From assembly GCF_022369435.1 (NCBI RefSeq), contig NZ_CP059597.1, positions 1,240,001 to 1,304,000 on the forward strand: a stretch of 64,000 bases of DNA, in the 5' to 3' direction. The position numbers were made by a program, and so were the translations under genes. Position 1 is the stretch's first letter, and the number at the start of each line of letters is the position of its first letter. Origin of the DNA: Campylobacter sp. RM10537. Lineage in GTDB: Bacteria > Campylobacterota > Campylobacteria > Campylobacterales > Campylobacteraceae. A model generated the notes under the pieces. The model did no database searches, was not told where the DNA came from, and saw only the letters and a list, made by a program, of their open reading frames with translations. Below are positions 57,006 to 64,000 of the stretch, in pieces.

Positions 57006-58021
57006 TGAAAATTTTAGTCGCAATGAGCGGAGGAGTTGATAGCACAGTCACAGCCTATAAATTAAAAAATGCAGGGCATGAAGTCATAGGTTGTTATATG
57101 AAACTTCACGGTAAGCCTAATTACCATGAAGAAAATATCAAAAAAGTAGAAAAAGTAGCTAATTTTTTACAAATTCCTTATCACATTTTGGATTTACAAG
57201 AAGATTTTAAAGATAAAGTTTATATGCCCTTTGTTAATACCTATAAAGAAGGCAAAACTCCAAATCCTTGTGCCTTATGTAATCGCTTTATCAAACTTGG
57301 AAAACTTCTTGAATTTGCAAAAAGTTTAGGTTGTGAAAAATTAGCCACAGGACATTATGCAAGATTAGAAAATGGTCTTATTCGTACAGCAGTTGATGAA
57401 AGTAAAGATCAAAGTTATTTTTTAGCAAGTGCCGATAAAGAAGCTTTAAAATACCTTATATTTCCATTAGGAGAGATGAAAAAAGAAGATGTTAAAGCTT
57501 TTGCATCCTCAATCGAAGTTTTAAAATCTTTTGCCACGCAAAAAGAAAGTTCTGAAATTTGCTTTGTAGAAAATACTTATGTTCAGGTTTTAGACCAATT
57601 TATGAATACAAAAATTCCAGGCGAAGTATTAGATAGTAGCGGAAAAATTGTAGGAAAACATGAAGGGTATATGCACTATACCATAGGAAAAAGACGTGGT
57701 TTTGAAGTCAAAGGAGCCCATGAACCTCATTTTGTTTTAAAAATCAATCCTGAAAAAAATCAAATTGTCGTAGGCAAAAAAGAAGAATTAAAAATTAACG
57801 AATTTGAATTAAAAAACATTAATTTATTTATAGAAGCAAAAAATCTAAATTGCGAGGTTAAAATTCGCTATAGATCCAAATCCACACCTTGCGAGGTTAA
57901 AATTTTTGAAGATAAAAGCGCAAAAATCACACTTAAAGAAAGTGTTTATGGTATAGCAAGTGGACAAATGGCTGTATTTTATGATGGGGATAAAGTTATC
58001 GCTAGTGGTTTTATAGAATAG
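57005..58021 (+). CDS. mnmA: tRNA 2-thiouridylase
   Basis: It puts sulfur on U34 of Lys, Glu and Gln tRNAs. The 338-aa protein has the PP-loop AMSGGVDST (7-15), the first catalytic Cys in [11 protein letters not shown] (about 85-95), [18 protein letters not shown], and the second Cys in SEICFVE (about 186). It is co-transcribed with the LOG gene. The SRP RNA gene lies just beyond its stop on the other strand. Confidence 0.96.
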   Translation: MKILVAMSGGVDSTVTAYKLKNAGHEVIGCYMKLHGKPNYHEENIKKVEKVANFLQIPYHILDLQEDFKDKVYMPFVNTYKEGKTPNPCALCNRFIKLGKLLEFAKSLGCEKLATGHYARLENGLIRTAVDESKDQSYFLASADKEALKYLIFPLGEMKKEDVKAFASSIEVLKSFATQKESSEICFVENTYVQVLDQFMNTKIPGEVLDSSGKIVGKHEGYMHYTIGKRRGFEVKGAHEPHFVLKINPEKNQIVVGKKEELKINEFELKNINLFIEAKNLNCEVKIRYRSKSTPCEVKIFEDKSAKITLKESVYGIASGQMAVFYDGDKVIASGFIE

Positions 58022-58027
58022 CTTTAA

Positions 58028-58139
58028 AACCCTTTCTCAGATGGCTGCGGCACACACTATGATCAAGTGCTCTGCTGTGTTCCCACCCTGAAGCGGTGCT
58101 TAAAAATAGCATTGCACAGGTCTAAGAAAAGGCGGAAGT
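58028..58139 (-). ncRNA. ffs: Signal recognition particle RNA (4.5S, small bacterial type)
   Basis: On the minus strand the tip CAGG-GUG-GGAA-CAC-AGCAG is the SRP domain IV: a GGAA tetraloop on a 3-bp stem with the asymmetric CAGG/AGCAG internal loop that binds Ffh. The ends pair over 12 bp: 58132-58121 with 58041-58030 (CCUUUUCUUAGA with UCUGAGAAAGGG). A -10-like TTAAAAT is just upstream (near 58150). End positions are accurate to a few bases. Confidence 0.92.
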
Positions 58140-58140
58140 T

Positions 58141-58448
58141 ATTTTAACATAATACCCTTAAAAAGCCTTGATATTTAAAAAATTTCTCATTTTTATAAAT
58201 TTTTATAGAAATAATTTTATTTTAATTAAAAAAATTTTATTAAAATCATAAGAAAAATTAATTTGATAATTTAAATTATTTTTTATTATAATTACAATTA
58301 TTTTTAATTGTAATTTAAAAAATTATTTTTAAAAATAAGTCCTTTTTAGAAAATAATTTGAAGCTAAAAACTAGACTCCTTTTTAGAAAATCGATCTTTC
58401 ACTCTTTTAGCTACTGATTATTTTAATTTCCAATTCAATTTTAATCGC
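58141..58448. other. AT-rich region without genes after ffs
   Basis: No ORF is credible here. It contains the ffs promoter at its left end and two 15-bp direct copies of TCCTTTTTAGAAAAT (58340 and 58377). It looks like a remnant of deleted sequence, but I cannot name a gene. Confidence 0.5.
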
Positions 58449-58478
58449 AATATTGCCATAAAGCAATATTGCTTTTAT
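58449..58478 (+). terminator. Plus-strand terminator with no gene in front
   Basis: Two copies of the self-palindromic GCAATATTGC flank CATAAA and form a 10-bp stem, followed by TTTTAT. No plus-strand gene ends nearby (mnmA stops 430 bp earlier). Confidence 0.65.
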
Positions 58479-58561
58479 TACTGAAAATAATTTTTACTTG
58501 ATATTTAAAAGTATGAGTTAATATTTTAAATATATTTGTGGGTTAGTGTTGGGTGGGTTTT

Positions 58562-58629
58562 CCTTTTTGTAAAAATCATTTAAATAGATGGATTGTTGGT
58601 ACCCAACAATCCATTCTTAAACAAAAAGG
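58562..58629 (+). promoter_or_regulatory. Nested hairpin upstream of the haemerythrin gene
   Basis: The outer arms CCTTTTTGT (58562-58570) and ACAAAAAGG (58621-58629) enclose a 12-bp hairpin ATGGATTGTTGG-TAC-CCAACAATCCAT (58588-58614). A G-rich stretch (GTGGGTTAGTGTTGGGTGGG) lies just before it. It could be an mRNA leader structure or a small RNA; no T-run follows. Confidence 0.5.
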
Positions 58630-58720
58630 TGATTAAATAAAAACGTAAAAAAGTATTTTTATTTTTAACTTAAAAAAATGCTTAATAATATAACGTTTAC
58701 TTAGTTTTGGAGTAAATGCA

Positions 58721-59422
58721 ATGATAAAATGGGATAAAAATTTCAGCATAAAAAATCTGCAATTAGATAAACAACATGAACTTATTTTCGATATCGCTGA
58801 TATTGCACATGACTTAGCCAAAAAAATACAAAATAATAATATAAATAAACCTGAAGAGCTCAAAGAAGAATTAAAAAAAGTTTTGCTTAAATTATTTCAA
58901 TATGCTAAAGTTCATTTTAAAGAAGAAGAAAAATTTATGGAAAACATAGATTTTCCTTTAATAGAAGAACATAAATATTCTCACCGAGTATTACTAGAAC
59001 GAGCTAAAAATCTTTTAAATTATTCTAATGATATTTTCAAACTCTCCGAAGAGCTTTCAATACTTACAAAAGATTGGGTATTTGAACATTTTGCTAATGA
59101 AGATTTATGGTTATCTAATTTTACAAGCAAAGCTATACATTTAAAAGAAATTAATTACACTTTAGAACATTATATTAAATTAAAGTCGATTAAATTTGAT
59201 CTAAGTGGAGAAAAAAATTACGATTATATTTGTAATTGCCCTTTGCGTATTCATAAAGTTCCAGAAACAATCCATCAAGAACTTGTCAGCAGAGAAAATA
59301 TATTAAGATGCGAAACTTGCGAACAAATTTTAATCCATTTGGATAAATTTGACCCTAAAGAAAATTTTGAAATTTTAAATCAAAAATTTGAAAGCATTAA
59401 GGAACAGCTAGATTATGAATAA
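58721..59422 (+). CDS. Bacteriohaemerythrin with extra C-terminal cysteine domain
   Basis: The 233-aa protein has an N-terminal di-iron haemerythrin domain (about 1-132). Ligands are visible in order: DKQHELIFDI, HFKEEEKFMEN, EEHKYSHR and EHFANEDLWL. The C-terminal 95 residues hold four cysteines (ICNCPLRIHKVP and LRCETCEQIL) that could bind a metal. Haemerythrins bind oxygen and in Campylobacter help protect Fe-S enzymes. The stop overlaps the next gene by 8 bp. No homopolymer G tract is present, unlike the C. jejuni orthologue as I recall it. Confidence 0.9.
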   Translation: MIKWDKNFSIKNLQLDKQHELIFDIADIAHDLAKKIQNNNINKPEELKEELKKVLLKLFQYAKVHFKEEEKFMENIDFPLIEEHKYSHRVLLERAKNLLNYSNDIFKLSEELSILTKDWVFEHFANEDLWLSNFTSKAIHLKEINYTLEHYIKLKSIKFDLSGEKNYDYICNCPLRIHKVPETIHQELVSRENILRCETCEQILIHLDKFDPKENFEILNQKFESIKEQLDYE

Positions 59423-61256
59423 AACTTTGCATACCTTAGATCCTTTTGAAAGTCTTAAATTTGAGCAAGAAAATTCTCAAGAGTTGCTTGATTTTTCAAT
59501 TATTGATTTTAAACTTATATGTTCTAATAAAAAACCAGCAAAACGTAAAATTTATGAAAAACAAGATTTTGGTTTATTTAATTCTGATGATTTTTTTGTG
59601 AAAAATTATGATACTATGATACAACAATTTATCATAGAAATTCACCCAAAAAAACCTCAAAAGAATTTTTCTATACTTCTTAAAAGCAATACTGCTTTAA
59701 CGCATCTTAGCGTACATATTAAATGTAAAGAAAATTTTTCTTATTATCCTGATTTTAAAAAAGATATTTTACAAACCATTTATAAAACAATGGCAAAACA
59801 AAAAATTTTAATCATAAGACTTGAAAAAAATTTTCTTAAAATTTTAGATGATTTTATAAAAGATCATGAAAATGGAAATGGGATCCAAGAATTAGAATGT
59901 TCTCTTGCAAAAGGAGTCGATAAAATAGATAGTCAAAGTGATAAAATTATTATACATCATCAAGAAATCGATGGTGATTCTCCATCGCAAAGCTATGATA
60001 ATGGAAAATTTTGCAAACCTATCAAAAAAGATGAATTGTTATTTGAATATATTTTTAGAATTAATGGCAAAGAAGGTAGAAATTTAAGAGGAGCTGTCAT
60101 TGGTTTAAGCCCTGTTAAATTTCATGGCAATCCTTTTAATATTAAAGATGAAAGTATTTATACACAAGAATTAGAAGATAGAATAAGATATTTTAGCAAT
60201 AATTATGGTTTTTTAAATAAAGATCGCATAGGCTATAGCGTCATAAATGATATTAAAATAAGACAAGTGGGATTAAAAACCACAGGCTCTATTAAAACGG
60301 ATACTCAAGAGGATATTAAATTAGAAATTTATAATCATGATTTAAGTGATGATGCCATTAAATCAGGCATTGTTAATGTTAAAGCCTCTAATATTAAAGT
60401 CAATGGAAATATCGGATCAACTGAAATTCATACAAAAAATCTAACCGTTAAAGGATTAACACATAAAAAAAGTTTAATCTATGCGCAAAATTCTTCTATT
60501 TTTATCCATAAAGGCTACATTAAAGCAGAGAATGTTTATATTAAAAATTTAGAAAATGGTACTGTAGAAGCTAAAAATGTTTATATAGAAAATTGCATAG
60601 GAGCCACAATTAAAGCTGAAAATATCTTTATCTGCAATCTGCTAACTGATAATACTTTATACCCTGATAAAAAATTAGTGATATCTGATTATATAAAATC
60701 TAAAAATACTATTATTTGCAATTTTGAAAATAGTGATTTAGAATATGAAAATTTAAAAAATTTAAATATCAAAGTGCAAAATACTCTTGCTACAATTATC
60801 GCAAAAACAAAAAATCTTTATGATCACTTAATCAATAATCAAACTAGAGCTATACAAGCAAAAAAGGGAAAAAATCCTTCATCTGCACAAACTGACTTTA
60901 TAAAACTATATGATTCAAAAATTAAAAATTATAATCGTTTAGTTGGCTTATATGCTAAATTTATCAAAATAAAATTTCAAATCGATACAAAAATTAACTC
61001 TTTAGAACAAGCACAACAAGCAGCTAATATTTATATTAATACACAAGAAATAGGCAATGATAATTTATTATTATTTGAAACTAAAACAAAAAAAGAAGAA
61101 ATTAGACATACTTTATCTTTGCAAGATTTTCAAAAAAAATTTTATACAGAAAAGAAAAACGATAAATTAGAATTGTTATCAAATCATTATAATGAAATCG
61201 AAATAGAAGATTTAAAATTACAATACGAAGAATTAAAAAAGGTAAATTCTTTTTAA
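59415..61256 (+). CDS. FapA/DUF342-family protein
   Basis: The 613-aa protein has an N-terminal region (about 1-190), a FapA-type beta-helix core (about 195-440; GRNLRGAVIGLSP, then repeated strands such as VKASNIKVNGNIGSTEIHTKNLTVKG and VYIENCIGATIKAENIFICN) and a C-terminal helical tail (about 450-610). FapA-like proteins are polymer-forming and their role is unclear; in Vibrio a member senses glucose state. The overlap with the haemerythrin gene implies joint expression. Confidence 0.85.
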   Translation: MNKTLHTLDPFESLKFEQENSQELLDFSIIDFKLICSNKKPAKRKIYEKQDFGLFNSDDFFVKNYDTMIQQFIIEIHPKKPQKNFSILLKSNTALTHLSVHIKCKENFSYYPDFKKDILQTIYKTMAKQKILIIRLEKNFLKILDDFIKDHENGNGIQELECSLAKGVDKIDSQSDKIIIHHQEIDGDSPSQSYDNGKFCKPIKKDELLFEYIFRINGKEGRNLRGAVIGLSPVKFHGNPFNIKDESIYTQELEDRIRYFSNNYGFLNKDRIGYSVINDIKIRQVGLKTTGSIKTDTQEDIKLEIYNHDLSDDAIKSGIVNVKASNIKVNGNIGSTEIHTKNLTVKGLTHKKSLIYAQNSSIFIHKGYIKAENVYIKNLENGTVEAKNVYIENCIGATIKAENIFICNLLTDNTLYPDKKLVISDYIKSKNTIICNFENSDLEYENLKNLNIKVQNTLATIIAKTKNLYDHLINNQTRAIQAKKGKNPSSAQTDFIKLYDSKIKNYNRLVGLYAKFIKIKFQIDTKINSLEQAQQAANIYINTQEIGNDNLLLFETKTKKEEIRHTLSLQDFQKKFYTEKKNDKLELLSNHYNEIEIEDLKLQYEELKKVNSF

Positions 61257-61266
61257 TTTACCTTTT
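61237..61266. terminator. Bidirectional terminator shared by the FapA-like gene and flgE
   Basis: AAAAGGTAAATT and AATTTACCTTTT form a 12-bp stem around a T-rich loop. Both convergent stop codons lie inside it. Confidence 0.75.
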
Positions 61267-62895
61267 CATACTAATAGCTTTTTGTATCATTTGATCACTA
61301 GTTGTAATACTTTTAGAACTTGCATCAAAAGCTTTTTGAGTTACTATGAGATTAGATAATTCTACACTTAAATCAACATTGGATTGCTCTAAGTAACCGC
61401 CTTTAAATTTAGCCGTATTTACCACTTGTCCATTTTTTACAATAAAACTTGCATCCCCACTATTAGCTGTTGCTGCAAAGATATTATCTCCCATTGCAGC
61501 TAAGCCTTGTTCATTGATAAAATTATAAAGAGCAAGTTTTCCTACAACAGCATTTTTACCGTTGCTAAATTGTGCTACTACGCTGCCATCATCTGTAACT
61601 TGATATTGTTTAAAAAAGCCTTCTGCCAAACCATCTTGCTGAGTGATGATATTTTTTTCTTTGCCTGCTTGCACATAAATTCCACTATATCCTGATCCTG
61701 GTTTATTTGGATCATAAGGTGAACCTAAATCTATATTGATATTTCCACCATTAGGATTTGTTATACTTGTTATATTATTTTGAAGCAAAGCTCCATTTTT
61801 ATCAAAAACCATACTTCCTTCAGTTGGGTTTCCTACGGCTTTTCCATTAGAATCATAAATTTGTGCTATAGCTTTATAGGTTATATTTTCACCTTCTTGA
61901 GGTAAGACTCTCTCTAAAGTTACTCTAAGAATACTTTTGCTTCCATCAGCATTATAAACTGGTGCTTCTAAGATATCTTTGTTTGCTTTTTCTTGTTCGG
62001 TTGCAATTTGCACAGAGCTTAATTTAACACTATTAGGATCTAAGCCTTTTAAATCTAGCTCTTTACTTTTAAAATTTAAATTCTCATCTAAAGTTGCTTC
62101 AAAACTTGTTTTCACACCTTGATCATCAACAAAATTTAAAAGGATCCTATCTCCAGCTTTAGCGCTAAAAACATCTTCTTTACTTACGCTACCGCTAACA
62201 ACATATTTGCCATCCTCAGTTTTTGTAAGTGTAAATTTATTAGGATCAAGATCTACTGTTACAATTTCTTTACTTGTATTAGTACTTAAATTACCACTCC
62301 ATTTTACATTTTTAGTAGGTTCTGGATTTAAATACATATTAGTTGGAACTTGTATAGGTTTTTGAGTTGTAGCAGTTCCTATACCAAAAGCATTATTTGA
62401 ATTAACTGTAAAACCACTATTTACAGGGCTTCCTGTATTTAAATAATCACCCATTAATCCCGCAACTCTGTCACTATAGGTAATTCCACCAAAAGCAGGA
62501 TTCATAGTCCCTAAAACAAAATTTCCATAAGAATCAACTAAATATCCATTAGCGTCTCTTCTAAAAGATCCATTTCTAGTATAATAAGCATTTCCATCAG
62601 CTCCTAAAACACCAAAAAAACCTTTTCCTTGTAAAGCTACGTCAAATTCTCCTCCTGTGGCTGTAACTGAACCTTGCTCAAATCTAATTTGAGAAGATGC
62701 AGCACCGCCACCATACCCACCTTGGGCTGGATTGGTTGATTGACTAGTAATTGTACTATAAAATATATCTTTAAATTGTGCATCAGAGTGCTTAAAACCA
62801 GTTGTATTAACATTGGCTATATTATTAGCAGTAACATCAATACCAAAACTATTATTCTTAACTCCGGAAATTCCATTGTAAAACGCATTCATCAT
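61258..62895 (-). CDS. flgE: Flagellar hook protein, FlgE family (545 aa)
   Basis: The N-terminal rod/hook signature FYNGISGVKNNSFGIDVTANNIANVNTTGFKH is present in pieces, followed by GSVTATGGEFDVALQGKGFFGV. The C-terminus ends SNVDLSVELSNLIVTQKAFDASSKSITTSDQMIQKAISMKR, the coiled-coil packing region. Campylobacter has a larger hook protein elsewhere, so this 545-aa copy is the flgD-linked FlgE paralogue. ATG 62895 has AAGGA 8 nt upstream. It is co-transcribed after flgD. Confidence 0.93.
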   Translation of the reverse strand: MMNAFYNGISGVKNNSFGIDVTANNIANVNTTGFKHSDAQFKDIFYSTITSQSTNPAQGGYGGGAASSQIRFEQGSVTATGGEFDVALQGKGFFGVLGADGNAYYTRNGSFRRDANGYLVDSYGNFVLGTMNPAFGGITYSDRVAGLMGDYLNTGSPVNSGFTVNSNNAFGIGTATTQKPIQVPTNMYLNPEPTKNVKWSGNLSTNTSKEIVTVDLDPNKFTLTKTEDGKYVVSGSVSKEDVFSAKAGDRILLNFVDDQGVKTSFEATLDENLNFKSKELDLKGLDPNSVKLSSVQIATEQEKANKDILEAPVYNADGSKSILRVTLERVLPQEGENITYKAIAQIYDSNGKAVGNPTEGSMVFDKNGALLQNNITSITNPNGGNINIDLGSPYDPNKPGSGYSGIYVQAGKEKNIITQQDGLAEGFFKQYQVTDDGSVVAQFSNGKNAVVGKLALYNFINEQGLAAMGDNIFAATANSGDASFIVKNGQVVNTAKFKGGYLEQSNVDLSVELSNLIVTQKAFDASSKSITTSDQMIQKAISMKR

Positions 62896-62906
62896 GGCTA
62901 CAATCC

Positions 62907-63857
62907 TTAGCTAAAATATTTTTTAGTGCTAGATGATGAATCATCGTCTGGTTTTGTAAAATCAGAATCTACATCTTCTGAAGGTTTCTCAGTATCCGAA
63001 GGTTTTTCATCTTCTGAAGGTTTTTCATCCTCAGAAGGTTTTTCAGTATCCGAAGGTTTTTGCACAGTAGAATCACTTGAAATTTTATAATCTGAAATTT
63101 CAGCAATATCATCAAAACTTACATACTGACCACCCATTTTAGCATAAGCAACCCCATCAACAAATTTAATAGATTCTATAGGATATGATCCATAATTAGC
63201 GGTAATTTTATCTCCATTTTTATTATTATATACCACTTTAACGGTATATTCACCATCCCCAGCATAAACACCATCATTATTTCTACCTGGCCATTCTAGG
63301 GTAAATAATCCTTTAGAAACTTCTTGCCCTTCGCTACTTTTTTCAGAATAAACTAATTTATTATTTTTATCATAAATTTCAAGCGTTAAGCCTTTATTAT
63401 CAGAATCTTCAGGTAAATACATCTTTAAAGCAATAACCTCATCAGAACCCGTAAGCTTGATAGTATTGTTATGAACAGTTGCCATTTTACCAATAGCCCC
63501 TATAGCCGAAGTACTCATACTGGTTGAAAAAGAAGCTGAAAGTTTTTGCATAGTTTCAACCATTTTTTGCATAGTTGTATTTGTATTTTGTTGCATTTCA
63601 AGAGCGCTAAGCTGTGAAGTTTGAGTAAGCATTTTATCACTATCCATAGGATCTGTTGGATCTTGATGTTGCAACTCGATCAAAAGTAGTTTTAAAAATG
63701 CGTCTTTATCAAGTGTTGCATTAGGATTGCTAACTATACCGGAACTATTACTGCTAGAATTTGAACTATCAGTCTTTGCTGAACCACTTGTAGAGCTTGA
63801 ATTGCTAGTGACTGGAGTCCAGTTAAGATTGCTATTCCAATTTGTTGTTGCCATCAT
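62907..63857 (-). CDS. flgD: Flagellar hook cap/assembly protein FlgD
   Basis: The 316-aa protein has a Ser/Asn-rich N-terminus, the FlgD scaffold motif KDAFLKLLLIELQHQDPTDPMDSDKMLTQTSQLSALEMQ (about 52-90, in pieces), a central beta domain with LTLEIYDKNNKLVYSEKSSEGQ, and an acidic tail of five 6-residue repeats (267-296). It caps the growing hook. Two ATGs are adjacent (63857, 63854); spacing to AAGGA slightly favours the second. A sigma54 promoter lies just upstream. Confidence 0.94.
   Translation of the reverse strand: MMATTNWNSNLNWTPVTSNSSSTSGSAKTDSSNSSSNSSGIVSNPNATLDKDAFLKLLLIELQHQDPTDPMDSDKMLTQTSQLSALEMQQNTNTTMQKMVETMQKLSASFSTSMSTSAIGAIGKMATVHNNTIKLTGSDEVIALKMYLPEDSDNKGLTLEIYDKNNKLVYSEKSSEGQEVSKGLFTLEWPGRNNDGVYAGDGEYTVKVVYNNKNGDKITANYGSYPIESIKFVDGVAYAKMGGQYVSFDDIAEISDYKISSDSTVQKPSDTEKPSEDEKPSEDEKPSDTEKPSEDVDSDFTKPDDDSSSSTKKYFS
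62970..63059 (-). repeat. Five 18-bp repeats at the end of flgD
   Basis: The protein tail reads KPSDTE, KPSEDE, KPSEDE, KPSDTE, KPSEDV: five units of six residues, near-identical in DNA, followed by a Ser/Asp-rich end. Such arrays change in copy number easily. Confidence 0.85.
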
Positions 63858-63894
63858 AAAATCCTTTTTATATTTAAGTCTTTTTTAATTAAAA

Positions 63895-63908
63895 GCAAAA
63901 AGTATTCC
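63895..63908 (-). promoter_or_regulatory. Sigma54 promoter of flgD-flgE: GG-N10-GC
   Basis: On the minus strand TTGGAATACTTTTTGCTTTT has GG and GC exactly ten bases apart. Transcription would begin near 63883, about 26 bp before flgD. The element begins 4 bp after the fliK stop codon. Confidence 0.85.
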
Positions 63909-63912
63909 AACT

Positions 63913-64000
63913 TTAGAAATATTTTGCTAAAACAAGTTCTAAATTAATATTTGATTTTTCATTATTGTTTTCTATGGCATCTTTAAAGCCATATCCACTA
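63913..64000 (-). CDS. fliK: C-terminal end of fliK (hook-length control), partial
   Basis: From the right edge the minus frame reads SGYGFKDAIENNNEKSNINLELVLAKYF and stops at 63913. Only 28 residues are in the window. The identity rests mainly on position (fliK-flgD-flgE order of Campylobacter). Confidence 0.6.
   Translation of the reverse strand, partial: SGYGFKDAIENNNEKSNINLELVLAKYF

Noticed and set aside
58340-58391. Two 15-bp direct repeats as a CRISPR-like array
   Set aside because: Only two copies, AT-rich, no regular spacer and no cas genes nearby.

Overview
The window is strongly AT-rich and gene-dense. Its content is that of a thermotolerant Campylobacter close to C. jejuni/C. coli. 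The p19/FTR1 iron cluster, tandem nhaA, LctP-LutABC lactate genes, dcuA-aspA, aminofutalosine deaminase, the split flagellar operon flhF-flhG-fliA-fliM-fliY and the flgD-flgE-fliK junction all match that genus. Gene order matches two separated blocks of the C. jejuni NCTC 11168 map as I remember it: roughly Cj1634c-Cj1666c, then Cj0096 back to Cj0041. They are joined near 31.2-31.4 kb, so this is a rearranged strain or a sister species.

Layout. 1-1899 is the N-terminal part of a large filamentous-haemagglutinin-type exoprotein on the minus strand, running off the left edge. 2149-5311 (minus) is aroC-rnc-rnhA and a LapB-like TPR protein. 5382-17380 (plus) is a long housekeeping run: dnaG, a NifU-C-like protein, murE, ybaB-like, a PDZ protein, ispA, tkt, an Mla/MCE lipid transport operon, and one small gene behind a clear sigma54 promoter. 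17386-22001 (minus) holds map, murI, an NlpC/P60 lipoprotein, two nhaA genes and a small YjfB-like protein with a sigma28-like promoter. 22239-30412 (plus) is the p19 iron-uptake cluster: FTR1 permease, P19, a DUF2318 membrane protein, two FtsX-like permeases, an ATPase and two thioredoxin-like proteins.

30435-39304 (minus) contains a DUF411 protein, a TfoX-like gene broken by a stop codon, obg-rpmA-rplU, a three-gene envelope lipoprotein operon, and aspA-dcuA. 39499-47711 (plus) contains ung, the lactate permease with LutABC, an unknown protein, and a TPR-glycosyltransferase whose reading frame is cut by a T8 tract. 47712-49819 (minus) is sppA and the aminofutalosine deaminase gene. 49914-58021 (plus) is aroQ, folK, the flagellar regulator/switch operon, a LOG-family gene and mnmA, followed by the SRP RNA gene on the opposite strand. 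The end holds a haemerythrin gene coupled to a FapA-like gene (plus), then flgE, flgD and the last codons of fliK (minus).

Functional themes are respiration on C4-dicarboxylates and lactate, low-iron growth, ion homeostasis and flagellar assembly. The least ordinary parts are the exoprotein at the left edge, the T8-interrupted glycosyltransferase, the nonsense-broken tfoX-like gene, the sigma54 promoter in front of an uncharacterised gene, and several rearrangement scars. I found no CRISPR array, insertion sequence, prophage, tRNA or rRNA. Comparisons with named C. jejuni loci are from memory, not from a search.
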